Shown piece after piece: positions 8,943-18,742 of a stretch of 64,000 nucleotides of DNA (within the stretch, counting starts at the first letter, position 1; each line of letters opens with the position of its first letter). A program made the position numbers and the translations under genes. The notes under the pieces are model-generated. The model had not been told where the DNA came from. It saw nothing but the letters and a program-made list of their open reading frames with translations, and searched no databases. This DNA is from Desulfovibrio sp. G11 (lineage in GTDB: Bacteria; Desulfobacterota; Desulfovibrionia; Desulfovibrionales; Desulfovibrionaceae): contig NZ_LT984798.1 in NCBI RefSeq assembly GCF_900243745.1, positions 1,420,501 to 1,484,500 on the forward strand. Direction: 5' to 3'.

Positions 8943-9734
8943 ATGCCCAAGCAAAGTCGCAAGATATCCCCGCCGCGCGCCGCCGCACAACCCCGCCGCA
9001 CAGCCAGAAGCGGACGCGCCTACCCGCAGGATACGGAAAAAACCGCCTGCCACAAGGCCGAGGCACAAGCCATATTCGCCAATGCCAAACGCATGGCGGC
9101 AATGATGGCCCGCACTCTTGGCCCCTTTTGCGAGGTGGCAGTGCACGATTTTAGCGATCTTGAGCACTCCATCATCCACATTGAAGGCGCCCTTACCGGC
9201 CGTAACGTAGGCGCTCCGGCCACAAACATGGTCACCAAGGCCTGGCGGCAGGGCGGCGACAATGTGCAGGACATCATTGCCTATTCCGCCGCAACCCCCT
9301 CAGGACGGACACTCAAGTCCTCCATCAGCTTTTTGCGCAACAGTGAAGAACAGGTCATCGGGGCGGTCTGCATGCATTTTGACCTGACAGACCTGGAGCG
9401 CTTTCAGGGGGTTCTGCATGCCCTGCTGCGTTTTGAAAGCGCCCCCGGCAAGGAAATGAGCGAGGCCTTTCCCTCCTGCCTCGGCGAAACAAGCGATGCC
9501 ATCATTGAAACGGCCATCCGCCGGGCGGGCAAACATCCTGCCACCATGACGCGTGAAGAAAAACTGCATTTTGTGCGCATTATGGATGAAGAAGGGGCTT
9601 TTCTCATCAAGGGTATGGTGCAGTACCTGGCAAAGGCCATGCGCGTGTCCATCTACACCGTGTACAATTACATGCGCCAGATCAAGGAAGACACCAGCCG
9701 CGAGGCGGCCTCAGGCCAGAAAAAGGCTGATTAG
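8943..9734 (+). CDS. YheO/DauR-type transcriptional regulator (PAS-like plus HTH)
   Basis: DNA-binding regulator of 263 residues. The ATG follows GGGGAGG at good spacing. After a basic disordered N-terminus (about 1-50) comes the YheO PAS-like sensor domain, recognisable by LGPFCEVAVHDFSDLEHSI, HIEG.LTGRNVGAPATN and ISFLRN..EQVIGAVCMHFDLT. The C-terminal helix-turn-helix (about 200-250) has LVQYLAKAM-like and SIYTVYNYMRQIK segments typical of the HTH_22 family. The best-known member, DauR, controls D-arginine catabolism; here no amino-acid gene is adjacent, so the ligand is unknown. Confidence 0.82.
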   Translation: MPKQSRKISPPRAAAQPRRTARSGRAYPQDTEKTACHKAEAQAIFANAKRMAAMMARTLGPFCEVAVHDFSDLEHSIIHIEGALTGRNVGAPATNMVTKAWRQGGDNVQDIIAYSAATPSGRTLKSSISFLRNSEEQVIGAVCMHFDLTDLERFQGVLHALLRFESAPGKEMSEAFPSCLGETSDAIIETAIRRAGKHPATMTREEKLHFVRIMDEEGAFLIKGMVQYLAKAMRVSIYTVYNYMRQIKEDTSREAASGQKKAD

Positions 9735-10173
9735 AGCCTTTTTAACGTGAAAATGCTCTGGCGCCTGCGCGCGCAGACGCCCACCGTGGGGATACGAGGG
9801 CAATTTTTTGGTGCTGTTGCCGGAGCGGCGTGCCTTCACTTTTGAGAGTGTACATTCTCAAAAGCAAAATACTGTTGCGCGCCCGGGCGCTGCGGAACTG
9901 GCAGCGTGGGGCAGATATGGCCGCAGGAGCGCAGCCCAACGCCTGCCGCGCCCGAAGGCCCCGAAGCACCCCGCCATGCAGCACTGAAACAACGCAGAGA
10001 GCGGCGTTACTACATTGAAACCATTGTGTTTCAGTCAGCGTCGGCTCGTGTTCATGAAAAATCCGGCCCGGGTCCGGGGCCTTCAAAAAATCAGGGGTAC
10101 GCCGTCCGGAACAGGCATTTTTCAGGTATGCGGCCATGCCGTGCCGCGCAGACACCATCGTCTTGCCGCAGGC
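9735..10173. repeat. Composite intergenic repeat, copy B, in a non-coding gap
   Basis: About 440 bases without a credible gene. At 9754-9864 lies the clearest copy of a composite element: a GC-rich dyad near 9764-9786 (GCGCCTGCGCGCGCAGACGC), a ~55-base spacer, and a 26-base near-perfect palindrome at 9839-9864 (arms CTTTTGAGA / TCTCAAAAG around GTGTACAT). Related copies lie at about 2755-2860 and 63680-63792. Function unknown; a structured RNA or a REP-like mobile repeat are both possible. Confidence 0.5.
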
Positions 10174-10773
10174 TTACTGCCAGCCGCCCCACAGGGCAAT
10201 CCGCTGCAAACCCAGCATTGCAACAAGCATCCCTGCCTGAACGACCAGGGCCGCAATAAAAGCAGCACCCTTGCCCCGCATGCCACAACGCGCCGGAGAT
10301 TGCCTGGCCACCATGCCCCACACGCCCTGCAAAACGCGCTTGAGGGGCCATACAAGCGCTAGCCCCATCCACAGCAGGCCGCCCCAGGTGAAATACCTGA
10401 TGTCGGAAATAGCCCAGAAGCGCTCCAGAACAGCGCCCAGACCAATATTGCCCGCACTGTAGGCACTGCCTATGGATTCCACGGCGTCCAGGGCTTTTCC
10501 ATCGCTGAACAGCACCCCCACTGCCCCGAACAGCGCCACGAGGGCAACAAGCAGCATGAGCAGCAGCCAGAACGTGTTCATCTGCCACCGCGCATGCCCG
10601 AGCAACACCCTGTCGCCCTGCGCCCCGGCAACACGGCGTAGCACAGGGGCCAGCACGAGCACGGGAAAAGGCAATCCCCCCAGTACGGGCAGCCACAGGG
10701 CAAAAGCGCCCCCGGCCAGACAGAGATAGCCCGCCCAGGCCAGGCCAGGGGCCAGCAGCTTGCCTGCGGACAT
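10174..10773 (-). CDS. Integral membrane protein of unknown function
   Basis: I do not recognise the family. The ATG at 10773 follows AGGAGG with ideal spacing (cacaggaggtttcatg), giving 199 residues. Four hydrophobic stretches are visible: about 8-45 (probably two passes, LAWAGYLCLAGGAFALWLPV and LPFPVLVLAPVL), 65-85 (TFWLLLMLLVALVALFGAVG), 120-145 (WGGLLWMGLALVW) and 170-190 (AAFIAALVVQAGMLVAML). A conserved-looking soluble loop (SDGKALDAVESIGSAYSAGNIGLG) separates the third and fourth. No signal peptide or catalytic motif. Stands alone between the regulator region and the RTX locus. Confidence 0.7.
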   Translation of the reverse strand: MSAGKLLAPGLAWAGYLCLAGGAFALWLPVLGGLPFPVLVLAPVLRRVAGAQGDRVLLGHARWQMNTFWLLLMLLVALVALFGAVGVLFSDGKALDAVESIGSAYSAGNIGLGAVLERFWAISDIRYFTWGGLLWMGLALVWPLKRVLQGVWGMVARQSPARCGMRGKGAAFIAALVVQAGMLVAMLGLQRIALWGGWQ

Positions 10774-10904
10774 GAAACCTCCTGTGCTGAATGTGTCACT
10801 CGCATGCAATGTCGATCCATAATCGCACGGCCGCCTGACACGGGCAAGGCCTTATCACTTCTTCAGCACAACTGCTGCCGCCATGCGGCACGGGCAGGGG
10901 ATGT

Positions 10905-10958
10905 TACGCAAAAAAACGCGGGACCGCCCCCCTTCAGGAAACGGCAGCCCCGCGCTTG
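10905..10958 (-). terminator. Terminator of the RTX-like gene
   Basis: On the minus strand a GC stem (CGCGGGGCTGCC with GGCGGTCCCGCG) is followed by a run of seven T (10909-10915 on the plus strand as A). It lies about 20 bases beyond the gene's stop. Confidence 0.7.
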
Positions 10959-10978
10959 CATGTTTATATTTTTACGGA

Positions 10979-13900
10979 TTATCCGCCAAATTCAGAGGCT
11001 ATCTGCTGCTGGGCCACAAGCGTACCGGTGTCATCGCTCACGCTGTCGGTATGTACGCTTTCATAGCTTTGCTCTGTCTGGCCGGATACTCCGCCACCCG
11101 AATCATGTTCATTGCCTGTAAGCCCGGCCTCACGGTACGCATCGGGCATGTCGTCAGCCACGTACGCAGCGGCAGCCGCGGCACCGTCAACAAAACCGAC
11201 CTGGTAACCGTTGAAGTGATCACTGTTAAAATAGTCTTCCAGGCTGGCCCGGTCGGCATCACTCAGGCCGTTGACGCTCACATTGATTTCCTCAACCTGG
11301 ATCTTGCTGATATTTCCCTGCAACCAGGCATCATACTTGTCCATGAAGTCGTCAAAGGAGTCGGCCTTGAGCACCAGCAGGTCATGGCCTTCGCCGCTGA
11401 TGATGGAAAGGCCGCCCTTCACGTGGCCGTCCAGTACTACGGTGTCATTGCCGGTTCCCAGGTTGATGGTGGTGGAGCCGCCCGTGACGCTGCCGTTGAT
11501 GACCACCCGGTCGTCGCCATCGCCCATCAGTATCCTGTTTGCGCCGCCGGTAATATTGCCGTTGAGCGTGAAGGCGTCATTGCCGCCCCCCATATTGAAC
11601 GTATTGTCCGCACCTCGCAGATCACCGTTGATTTCAATATGGTCGTTGCCGCTTCCGGTATTGATAACGTTGACATAGCCGCCCACGTTGCCCGTAAGCG
11701 TGATGTTGTCGCCGTGTTCATCGCCGGCCTTGCTGCCACCCTGAATAAGGTTCAACCCGCCCGCATTGCCGTACATGGCGTATGCCTCGCCGGCCGTTCC
11801 GGCCTTGGCCGTAATGACAACCGTAATGGGGCTGTCCGAATTTTCAATAATATTCTGGGTCGAGGTTCCCCATCCGTCACGGGTGAACATACCGTAGGCC
11901 CAGCCGTTGTCGCTCCCGCTGGCATCGGCAGTAATGTTTACATTATTGACATTGGTAATCTTGTTGACGGCTGTTCCCCAGGCTGCATTCATGCCGAACG
12001 CGCCGCCCTTGACCTCCATATAGTCGGTCGAAAGCGTTTTCGTGCCGGTAAAGGTGGCGTTTATGTTCACCGTATCGTTACCGCCGCCGCCCCGTTGTGC
12101 ACGGAAGCGTTGATATTGATAACATCATCGCCATCGCCGGCATTGATGTGGGTTATGCCGTGGTTGGTGGAGATGATGCCCACCCCCCAACTGGGCGCGT
12201 GGCCGCTGATATTCAGCTCGTTGCCGTTATCCGAAGTATTGATGTTGACGTTGCCGCCATAGCCCGCATAGATGCCCGCAGCAGTTCCCTTGCCTGAAGA
12301 GGCATCTACCGTGGCGCTGATGTTCACATCACCGGCCTTGACGTTGAGATGGGATTTGTTGCCCCACCCGCCCTGATCGACATTGCCGGACGCCGTAAGC
12401 CCCATGGAGGTAAAGCCCGCAGCACGCCCGCCTGTCCAGGAAACGCCGGAATAGGGGCTGTCATACGGCGATGTCTCCTGGTATGAAGAAGCGTTGAACG
12501 TGCCGTTTTCAGCCGTGGTGATGTTCAGACTGGTACCCGCGGAGGTGCGGAAGCCGCTGCTTGTCACCGTGCCGTCGGCGCCGCCGCCCGCAAGGGCCTT
12601 GGCTTCACTGCTGACATTCTGCCCGCTGATGTTCACAATGGCCTGGTCCCGCGTGTAAACTCCTGTGGACATGTTGTCCACGGTGCCGCCCTTGGTAACG
12701 CTGGAAAAATTCACATCACCCTGGGCTTCCACATTCACTGTGGTCTTGCCGGAACCCCATATGCCCGCAGCCATTTTTTCTGTGGCATTGGCGCTGAAGC
12801 TGATATCACGCCCACGCACAACGGCGGAAGTTTCATACATGCTGCCGTCAGCAGCCTTCTCGCTTGAGGTAGCCATGGCCATGGCTGTTCCCGTACCGGA
12901 AGAGGCGCTGATGTGCACGTCGGCCTTTGTGCCTGCATCGATGAGTCCGGCGGCGTTGCCGCCATAACCCTGGATATAGTTGCCGTAAGCGCCGCCGCCT
13001 TCCGCCTTGGCGGCAATATCGACCCTGCCCACTGTATCGTGGGCAAACGTCATCTCGGTATTGTGTGTGGCGTAGGCATTGCCGGAATCTCTGGCATTGA
13101 CCACAAGGATGTTGTTGATGCTGTCACCGCCCAGCGTGATCGTTTCTCCACTGACAATCTTGCCGTGTGAAACATACCATTCGCCCTTCAGGGGGCCGTC
13201 CATGCCCGCCTCGGCTTCACGCTGCGTGTAGTCATAGGTGGAAGTTCCGCCGCTGCCCAGCAGATCCATAGTGTAGGTCTTGCCGCCGATGCTCACCTCA
13301 AGCGTGGAGGCAAACTTGCCCCCTGCTGCCAGCGCCGCCTTGCCGGCCTCGGTAAGCGTAACGGTAACAAGGCCCGTGGCCGGGTCAACGGAGGGGGGAT
13401 TGAAGTATTGCGACACGCCGCCGGCAAAAGCAAAACTGAGCTTGGACGCATCCGTAACCAGATGGCCGTTTTCATCCACAGCCTGAAAAGACAGGGACTG
13501 CCCGCTGCCGTGGCTCATCACAAGACGCGTATGGTAGGTACCCCCATCGGGATCGGTATCGGGACCGGGGCCGGGCGTATCGCCTCCGCCACCGGAGGCG
13601 GCAAGAAGCCCCTCGGCGGGAAATTCTGTTTCGGATGCAAACAGCGGCTGCATCTGCCAGTCCAGACCATCAAGGTGATCCACACCTTCGGCAAGGCTGG
13701 ATTCTGCAAATTCATTATATCGGGCTCCACGTTCCACCCCGGCGGGACCAGCGGCGGGCATCAGGTCGTCATGCCCCAGGGCCGCAAAAAATTCCTTGCC
13801 GGAAAGCGCCTGTCCGTCCACCAGAAATTCAGGCACGTTTGAGCTGGTATAGGTGGTATAGAATCCTTCAAGGGCCAGTGTGCCGCCATCGTCAAACGTA

Positions 13901-14034
13901 AAGGTCAGCGCCTCGCCCTCGCGACCAAGGGTCGCTTCTCCGGCCGGGAAATTCAGAATGACTGCTTCATTGCCCGTGCTGTGAAAAACACTGTGCTGGC
14001 CGCTTGACGGGCGGAAAAGATTCAGGTTTGCCAT
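10979..14034 (-). pseudogene. RTX-like surface adhesin/secreted repeat protein, frameshifted
   Basis: Large secreted Gly/Asn/Asp-rich protein, probably type I secreted. The ATG at 14034 (MANLNLF) follows ACGGAG. The N-terminal ~100 residues (VILNFPAGEATLGREGEALTF, EFLVDGQALSGKEFF) resemble the retention-type module found at the start of large Desulfovibrio adhesins. A Gly/Pro linker, an Ig-like region and a long beta-helix-like part follow, then RTX-type nonapeptides (GDGDDVINI, GSGNDHIEI, GGGNDAFTL, GDGDDRVVI, GTGNDTVVL). The first frame stops at 12067 right after a GGGGCGGCGGCGG tract; the second frame, open from just upstream to 10979, continues the same repeat (GGNDTVNIN). One added base or two lost bases would join them into about 1,018 residues. 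A phase-variable switch, a true mutation or a sequencing error are all possible. Confidence 0.75.
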
Positions 14035-14482
14035 AGGGTTCTCCGTCATGTTCGCTGAAAAACATGTCGGGAAGGCGAAGATGCCCGTGTGTCGGGAAGG
14101 CAGAAATACCCGCCGCGCCTTCTTCACAGAGCGGCGGCAAAAAAATGCACAGGCAGATCGCGAGAGGGTAATAAGTGGTCAGAAGAAGAATCTGAGCAAG
14201 CAATATCCCTGGAGATATTGCCGTGACCAGTAGCTGGTCAGAGGGAAAAAAGGCGGCTCCAAAAGCAAGTCGCGTGGGCTTACTCCACACAATTACTATT
14301 AACTCTAATATCGGACTTGTCAAACTATTTAGGAAAACAGATATGTGTTCACGGCAACACGTACAGTCCATGCGGCTGCGACGCAGCCCAACAGCTTTCA
14401 GGGGCCACGGTCACGGCAGGCCCCACAAACGGCCACTATATGGGCGACTGAACGGACCCGGCAGTCCTTTGCCCATCGCAGA
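14035..14482. promoter_or_regulatory. Upstream region of the RTX-like gene with two adjacent dyads
   Basis: No gene seen. Two inverted repeats stand side by side: 14201-14220 (CAATATC / GATATTG) and 14224-14240 (TGACCAG / CTGGTCA, 3-base loop). They lie about 170-200 bases before the start of the RTX-like gene, in line with regulator binding sites or an RNA leader. The AT-rich stretch 14280-14340 is a possible promoter. Confidence 0.4.
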
Positions 14483-15763
14483 TCAGCGCCTGTCCACCAC
14501 GCGACGGGACTTGCTGAACGTGCGCGGCAAGGCGGCATAATCCACAATACTGACATCCATACGCGCCATGATGGCCTTGTGCAGGCGTTTTTCCAGCGCA
14601 GAAGCCAGGGCGGAATCATTGCCCCCGCAGGCGTTCTGGGCGCGCTCCACTGTGAGCGCCAGATGGTCGAGACCGCGCTCGTCGCGGCTGAGGTCCACCT
14701 GATACTCGCCGCCCAGTTCGGCAAATTCCCCGATTACAGCCATGAACTGGCCGGGGTAGATATTGACGCCCCGGTAGATGAGCATGTCGTCTGAACGGCC
14801 CAGAATGCGGTCATGGCGCGGCATGTTCAGGCCGCAGGCGCAGCGCCCCGGCAGCAGGCGGCACAGGTCATGGGTGCGGTAACGCAGCAGGGGTACGGCC
14901 TCCTTGCGCAGGCTGGTCACCACCATCTCGCCCACTTCTCCCTCCGCCACCGGCTGCAACGTGACGGGGTCAAGTACCTCGATGATGAACAGGTCCGCCC
15001 AGTAATGCAGACCGTCGTGGGCGTCGCAGTCTATGGCCGTACCGGGACCATACATTTCGGTCATGCCCGCTATATCGTGGCAACCTTCAAGCCCCAGCTT
15101 GCTTTCAATGGTTTGTCGCATTTTTTCGCTGCGCGCCTCAGACCCGCAGATCATCTTGCGCAGCTTGAGCCGCCCGCCAAGGCCCGACCGCTCCACCTCT
15201 TCGGCCAGTAGCAGGGCCATGGAGGCTGTAGCGCCGAAACAGGTGGATTCAAGGTCCTGCAAAAGCTGCAAATGCATCTCAAGGTTGCCCGGCCCCACAG
15301 GCACGGTAAGCATGCCGAGCTTTTCGCTGCCGCCCTGAAAACCCACTCCGGCCGTCCACAGGCCATACCCCACGGCTATCTGCATGCGGTCGTCAGCGGT
15401 CAGCCCGGCCAACTCGTAACAGCGGGCCATCTGCAGATTGAATGTTTCCACGTCCGCCGCGGTATAGGCCAGGATCTTGCGCTTGCCCGTCGTGCCGCTG
15501 GAGGCGTGAACACGCACCACGGCAGCGGGAGGCACGCACAGCAGGGGCAAGGGATAGCCCTCGCGCAGATCGTCCACATCCACAGTGGGCAGGCGCGGCA
15601 GATCGTCCAGGCAGATGGCCTCGCCAGGCTCAAGCCCACAGGCGCGCAACTTGCTGCTGTACTGGGGTGAGTTCCAGGCGCGGCGCACTGTCCGGCACAG
15701 GCCTTCCTCCTGCTGGAGGCGGATTTCCTCATCCGCAAGCTGTGGAATGAAGCGGTATGACAT
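14483..15763 (-). CDS. paaK: Phenylacetate-CoA ligase family protein
   Basis: AMP-forming CoA ligase, 426 residues, normal PaaK length. The ATG at 15763 follows AAAGGAG. Motifs in order: the nucleotide loop VHASSGTTGKRKI near residue 90, MTEMYGPGTAIDCDAH near 240, and the C-terminal LGRSDDMLIYRGVNIYPGQF near 320. PaaK homologues are common in anaerobes, where they activate aryl acids (phenylacetate, indoleacetate) from amino-acid fermentation. No aryl-acid pathway genes are adjacent, so the substrate is open. It is the last intact gene before the insertion-sequence-rich region. Confidence 0.88.
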   Translation of the reverse strand: MSYRFIPQLADEEIRLQQEEGLCRTVRRAWNSPQYSSKLRACGLEPGEAICLDDLPRLPTVDVDDLREGYPLPLLCVPPAAVVRVHASSGTTGKRKILAYTAADVETFNLQMARCYELAGLTADDRMQIAVGYGLWTAGVGFQGGSEKLGMLTVPVGPGNLEMHLQLLQDLESTCFGATASMALLLAEEVERSGLGGRLKLRKMICGSEARSEKMRQTIESKLGLEGCHDIAGMTEMYGPGTAIDCDAHDGLHYWADLFIIEVLDPVTLQPVAEGEVGEMVVTSLRKEAVPLLRYRTHDLCRLLPGRCACGLNMPRHDRILGRSDDMLIYRGVNIYPGQFMAVIGEFAELGGEYQVDLSRDERGLDHLALTVERAQNACGGNDSALASALEKRLHKAIMARMDVSIVDYAALPRTFSKSRRVVDRR

Positions 15764-16163
15764 GCTTCTGCGGCTCCTTTAAGCTATTGGCGTAGGGCTT
15801 AAGGCCCAACGCAAAAACAATGGGCGATTGTGCGTCTTTTACGCCCCACAGGCAAGGCGATGAAGGCTTGCTACAAACATAGTTTTTAAGTCATATTTGT
15901 ATTGATTCTATTTAGTTAAACCGCGTTGACAGAATTCTTAACAAATTAGGCATGGACTCCAGACATACCAAGTATTCGTTCAAAAACTTCTTTGTTTATT
16001 TTTCTCACACCAAATCGCCAATAATTATTTTTTAAACTCTCAGGAATTTCCTCTAAAAATTGATTGCCATTTTTTGCAAGCACTGGAAATGTAAACCTTA
16101 CATAATTTTTTATAGTAGCATAAAAATCATTTTTTCTACTATCCATATCTTTTTGTACATTGC

Positions 16164-17411
16164 TGTCCGGCTAAGGGGTAACAAAAAAGTCCAAAATCTC
16201 AGCAGTATGTGGTATAAGAAGTTACCACAACAACTTGCCACACAAGGAGATTTTGGACTTGAGCCATCATACTACACTCTTCTCTCAACTGCTATCCCTG
16301 ATACCGGGACATGTTTTTGAAAAACTCGAACGCAAGCACAAAACTGGCCGCTCTTCACGCCAATTTGGATTCAAGGAGCAATTCACCGTCATGGCCTTTA
16401 TCCAACTCGCTGCAAGGCGCTCTTTACGCGATGGGCTTCGCGCCTTGGAGGCGGCCAAGAGACGGCTGTATCACCTCGGCTTGAAATCAGTAGCGCGTTC
16501 CACGGTTGCCGATGCCAACAATTCAAGGCCTGTGGAATTTTTCAAAGACCTGTTCGCTGAAATGTATGGCCTGTGCCATCTTCGTGCGCCTCGTCACAAA
16601 TTCCGCTTCAAGTGCAAGCTGTACAGCATGGACGCCACCACCATCAGCCTATGCCTGTCCATCTTTCCCTGGGCGTCGTTCCGGCGGAACAAGGCTGGCG
16701 TGAAAGTAAATACCGTGCTTGACCACGATGGCTACATTCCCGCTTTTCTCGATATCAACAATGCCAAAACCCACGAAAGCCGCATGGCCAAAAGTCTTTC
16801 ATTGCCAAAGGGTTCCATCGTCACCTTCGATAAAGGCTATATCTGCTATTCCTGGTTTCGCATGTTGACCGCGAAGGGCATTTTCTTCGTAACCCGACTG
16901 AAGAGCAATGCTGCCTATAAGCTCGTTGATCGCCGCGCCGTAGACCGGAAAACCGGGGTCACGTCCGATCACATCATTGACGTGAGCAGCCGGGGAAAAA
17001 CCACTCGTCTACGCAGAATCGGCTATCGCGATGCGAAAACCGGCAAACGGTACGAATTTTTGACCAACCATTTCCGCCTGTCCGCCAAGACAATTGCTGA
17101 TATCTATAAAGAACGCTGGCAAATTGAAATATTCTTCCGCGAAGTCAAACAAAATCTGCATATTAAAAGCTTTGTCGGGCGCTCGGAGAATGCGGTGCAC
17201 ATCCAGATTTATACGGCCCTGACCGTGTATTTACTCCTGGCCTATCAGAAATTCCTGAGCAAGCTTGGGCTGTCGGTGCAACAACTCTTCGAGCTCATTT
17301 GCTTGAATCTGTTCGGCAAGGATTCTCTGGAAGAACTTCTGAATCCGCGAAGACGAAAAACTATAAACACCTATAGTTATAGCCTGTTAGCTATGGGTGC
17401 TTAACCGGACA
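16164..17411 (+). mobile_element. IS4-family insertion sequence
   Basis: 1,248 bp. Terminal repeats start TGTCCGGCTAAG on the left and TGTCCGGTTAAG (reverse complement) on the right. A 7-bp target duplication ACATTGC flanks it at 16157-16163 and 17412-17418. It sits inside the EVE-like gene, 18 bases from the IS30 copy. Confidence 0.85.
16259..17404 (+). CDS. IS4-family transposase (DUF4372-type N-terminus)
   Basis: DDE transposase that moves the surrounding element. About 381 residues if translation starts at TTG 16259, nine bases after AAGGAG; TTG at 16253 or 16235 are alternatives. The N-terminal part (HHTTLFSQLLSLIPGHVFEKL, RSLRDGLRALE, RSTVADANNSRP) matches the DUF4372 domain of IS4-family enzymes. 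The catalytic core shows YSMDATTISLC (first Asp), VTFDKGYICYSWF (second Asp) and the YREK-like segment IADIYKERWQIEIFFREVKQ with the catalytic Glu. The C-terminus is complete, so the element may still be active. Confidence 0.9.
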   Translation: MSHHTTLFSQLLSLIPGHVFEKLERKHKTGRSSRQFGFKEQFTVMAFIQLAARRSLRDGLRALEAAKRRLYHLGLKSVARSTVADANNSRPVEFFKDLFAEMYGLCHLRAPRHKFRFKCKLYSMDATTISLCLSIFPWASFRRNKAGVKVNTVLDHDGYIPAFLDINNAKTHESRMAKSLSLPKGSIVTFDKGYICYSWFRMLTAKGIFFVTRLKSNAAYKLVDRRAVDRKTGVTSDHIIDVSSRGKTTRLRRIGYRDAKTGKRYEFLTNHFRLSAKTIADIYKERWQIEIFFREVKQNLHIKSFVGRSENAVHIQIYTALTVYLLLAYQKFLSKLGLSVQQLFELICLNLFGKDSLEELLNPRRRKTINTYSYSLLAMGA

Positions 17412-17429
17412 ACATTGCTTTTTGTACTA

Positions 17430-18511
17430 GGCGGATTCAACTTGCAAGTGCAACACCCTCAAGGTTGAATGAAAAGGCAAGGTGGTATAGCACTTTAGCC
17501 TCTCCATCCAACCAAAGATTGAGGGGCGTATGGGCTATGCACACCTTGCCAGGGAAGAACGGTACTACATCTGCCAGGCAGTGAAAAGTGGAACGTCACT
17601 GAGGGCCATAGCCAAAGCGATAGGCCGTAGCGTCTCAACTGTAAGCCGCGAACTTGCGCGAAATACCGGGGCGCGTGGCTACCGCTACAGGCAGGCACAC
17701 AAGCGCAGTCAGAAAAGGCAGACCAGTAAAGGGAAGAAGCGCATTGGCCTTGAGGTATGGACGTATGTTGAACAGTGTCTGCACCAGGACTTCAGTCCGG
17801 AGCAAATCTCTGGAGTTCTCAAACGCAAAGGTTTTGCCCTCAGTCATGAATGGATTTACCAGTACATTCTGGCGGACAAAAAACGAGGAGGAACGCTGCA
17901 CAGCCATTTGCGCTGCCAGCGCAAACGCAAACGACGATATGGCAAACCCGACAGACGAGGTCAAATCAAGGGGCGTATCAGCATAGACATACGCCCGTCC
18001 ATTGTTGCCGAGCGCTCACGCCTTGGTGATTGGGAGGCTGATACCGTTGAAGGCAGTAAAGGAGGCCCCGTTTTGGTGACACTTGCAGAGCGTAAAAGTC
18101 GTCTTTTCCTGTTTGGCAAGGCTCCCAACAAAAGCGCCAGCGAAGTAAGGCGGGTCATTGAAGGACTCTTGACACCCATTAAGGACTTTGTTCAGACTAT
18201 TACCTATGATAACGGCAAGGAGTTCAGCTACCATGCCGATGTGTCAGCTACACTCGAGGCTCAGGGATTTTTTGCGCACCCCTACCATTCGTGGGAGCGT
18301 GGCTTGAACGAGAACTCCAATGGCCTTCTACGCCAATACTTCCCCAAGGGGGTAAGCTTGGCATCGGTCACGCAAGATGAGATCATAGCGGCAATGTGCC
18401 GCTTGAACTGGCGGCCTAGAAAATGCCTTGGGTTTAAGACACCCTATGAAGTTTTTTTAGAAGACGCCAATACCCAAGGACTGGGTGTTGCACTTTGAAC
18501 TTGAAACCGCG
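17430..18511 (+). mobile_element. IS30-family insertion sequence, copy 1
   Basis: 1,082 bp. Imperfect terminal repeats of about 29 bp share TTCAA.TT..AAGTGCAACACCC. A 3-bp duplication CTA lies at 17427-17429 and 18512-18514. Apparently identical to the copy at 48962-50043, in the same orientation. Confidence 0.9.
17530..18498 (+). CDS. IS30-family transposase, copy 1
   Basis: 322-residue DDE transposase. The N-terminal helix-turn-helix (LAREERYYICQAVKSGTSLR, IAKAIGRSVSTVSRELARN) binds the terminal repeats. The core has DWEADTVEG (first catalytic Asp), TITYDNGKEFSYH (second Asp) and YHSWERGLNENSNGLLRQYFP (catalytic Glu), all typical of IS30. No frameshift or missing residue, so it should be active. 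The protein is identical to that of the second copy in this window. Confidence 0.95.
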   Translation: MGYAHLAREERYYICQAVKSGTSLRAIAKAIGRSVSTVSRELARNTGARGYRYRQAHKRSQKRQTSKGKKRIGLEVWTYVEQCLHQDFSPEQISGVLKRKGFALSHEWIYQYILADKKRGGTLHSHLRCQRKRKRRYGKPDRRGQIKGRISIDIRPSIVAERSRLGDWEADTVEGSKGGPVLVTLAERKSRLFLFGKAPNKSASEVRRVIEGLLTPIKDFVQTITYDNGKEFSYHADVSATLEAQGFFAHPYHSWERGLNENSNGLLRQYFPKGVSLASVTQDEIIAAMCRLNWRPRKCLGFKTPYEVFLEDANTQGLGVAL

Positions 18512-18742
18512 CTACATCAATTATACCAATTCCAAAATAATGCGGCTCCGTGTGCATGCGAATATTTTTGAATACTTTACTTCTCATTTTTCCTTTATAA
18601 TACACAACGTTTGTACCTGGCATTAATATATTTCTGTATCTATGAGGAAAATGATAGTGTACTCCAGCCTTATCATCCCACTGCGAAATATCATTCTCAA
18701 CGATTACAGCGTACATAACATATCCTATTTATTTAATTATAT

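Larger units (their letters stand above)
15946..18716 (-). pseudogene. EVE/PUA-like domain protein, interrupted by two insertion sequences
   Basis: A low-GC gene on the minus strand. The N-terminal piece starts at ATG 18716 (MYAVIVENDISQW, YHFPHRYRNILMPG, HYFGIGIIDV) and runs into the IS30 element; the C-terminal piece (SRKNDFYATIKNYVRF, IPESLKNNYWRFGVRKI) ends at 15946. Removing both elements and one copy of each target duplication rejoins the pieces, but one base is missing near 16150 (T5 on the plus strand where six would restore the frame), so there is also a frameshift. The repaired product is about 143 residues. Its pattern resembles EVE/PUA-like domains that read modified bases and are often fused to HNH nucleases; family assignment is tentative. 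Confidence 0.6.
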
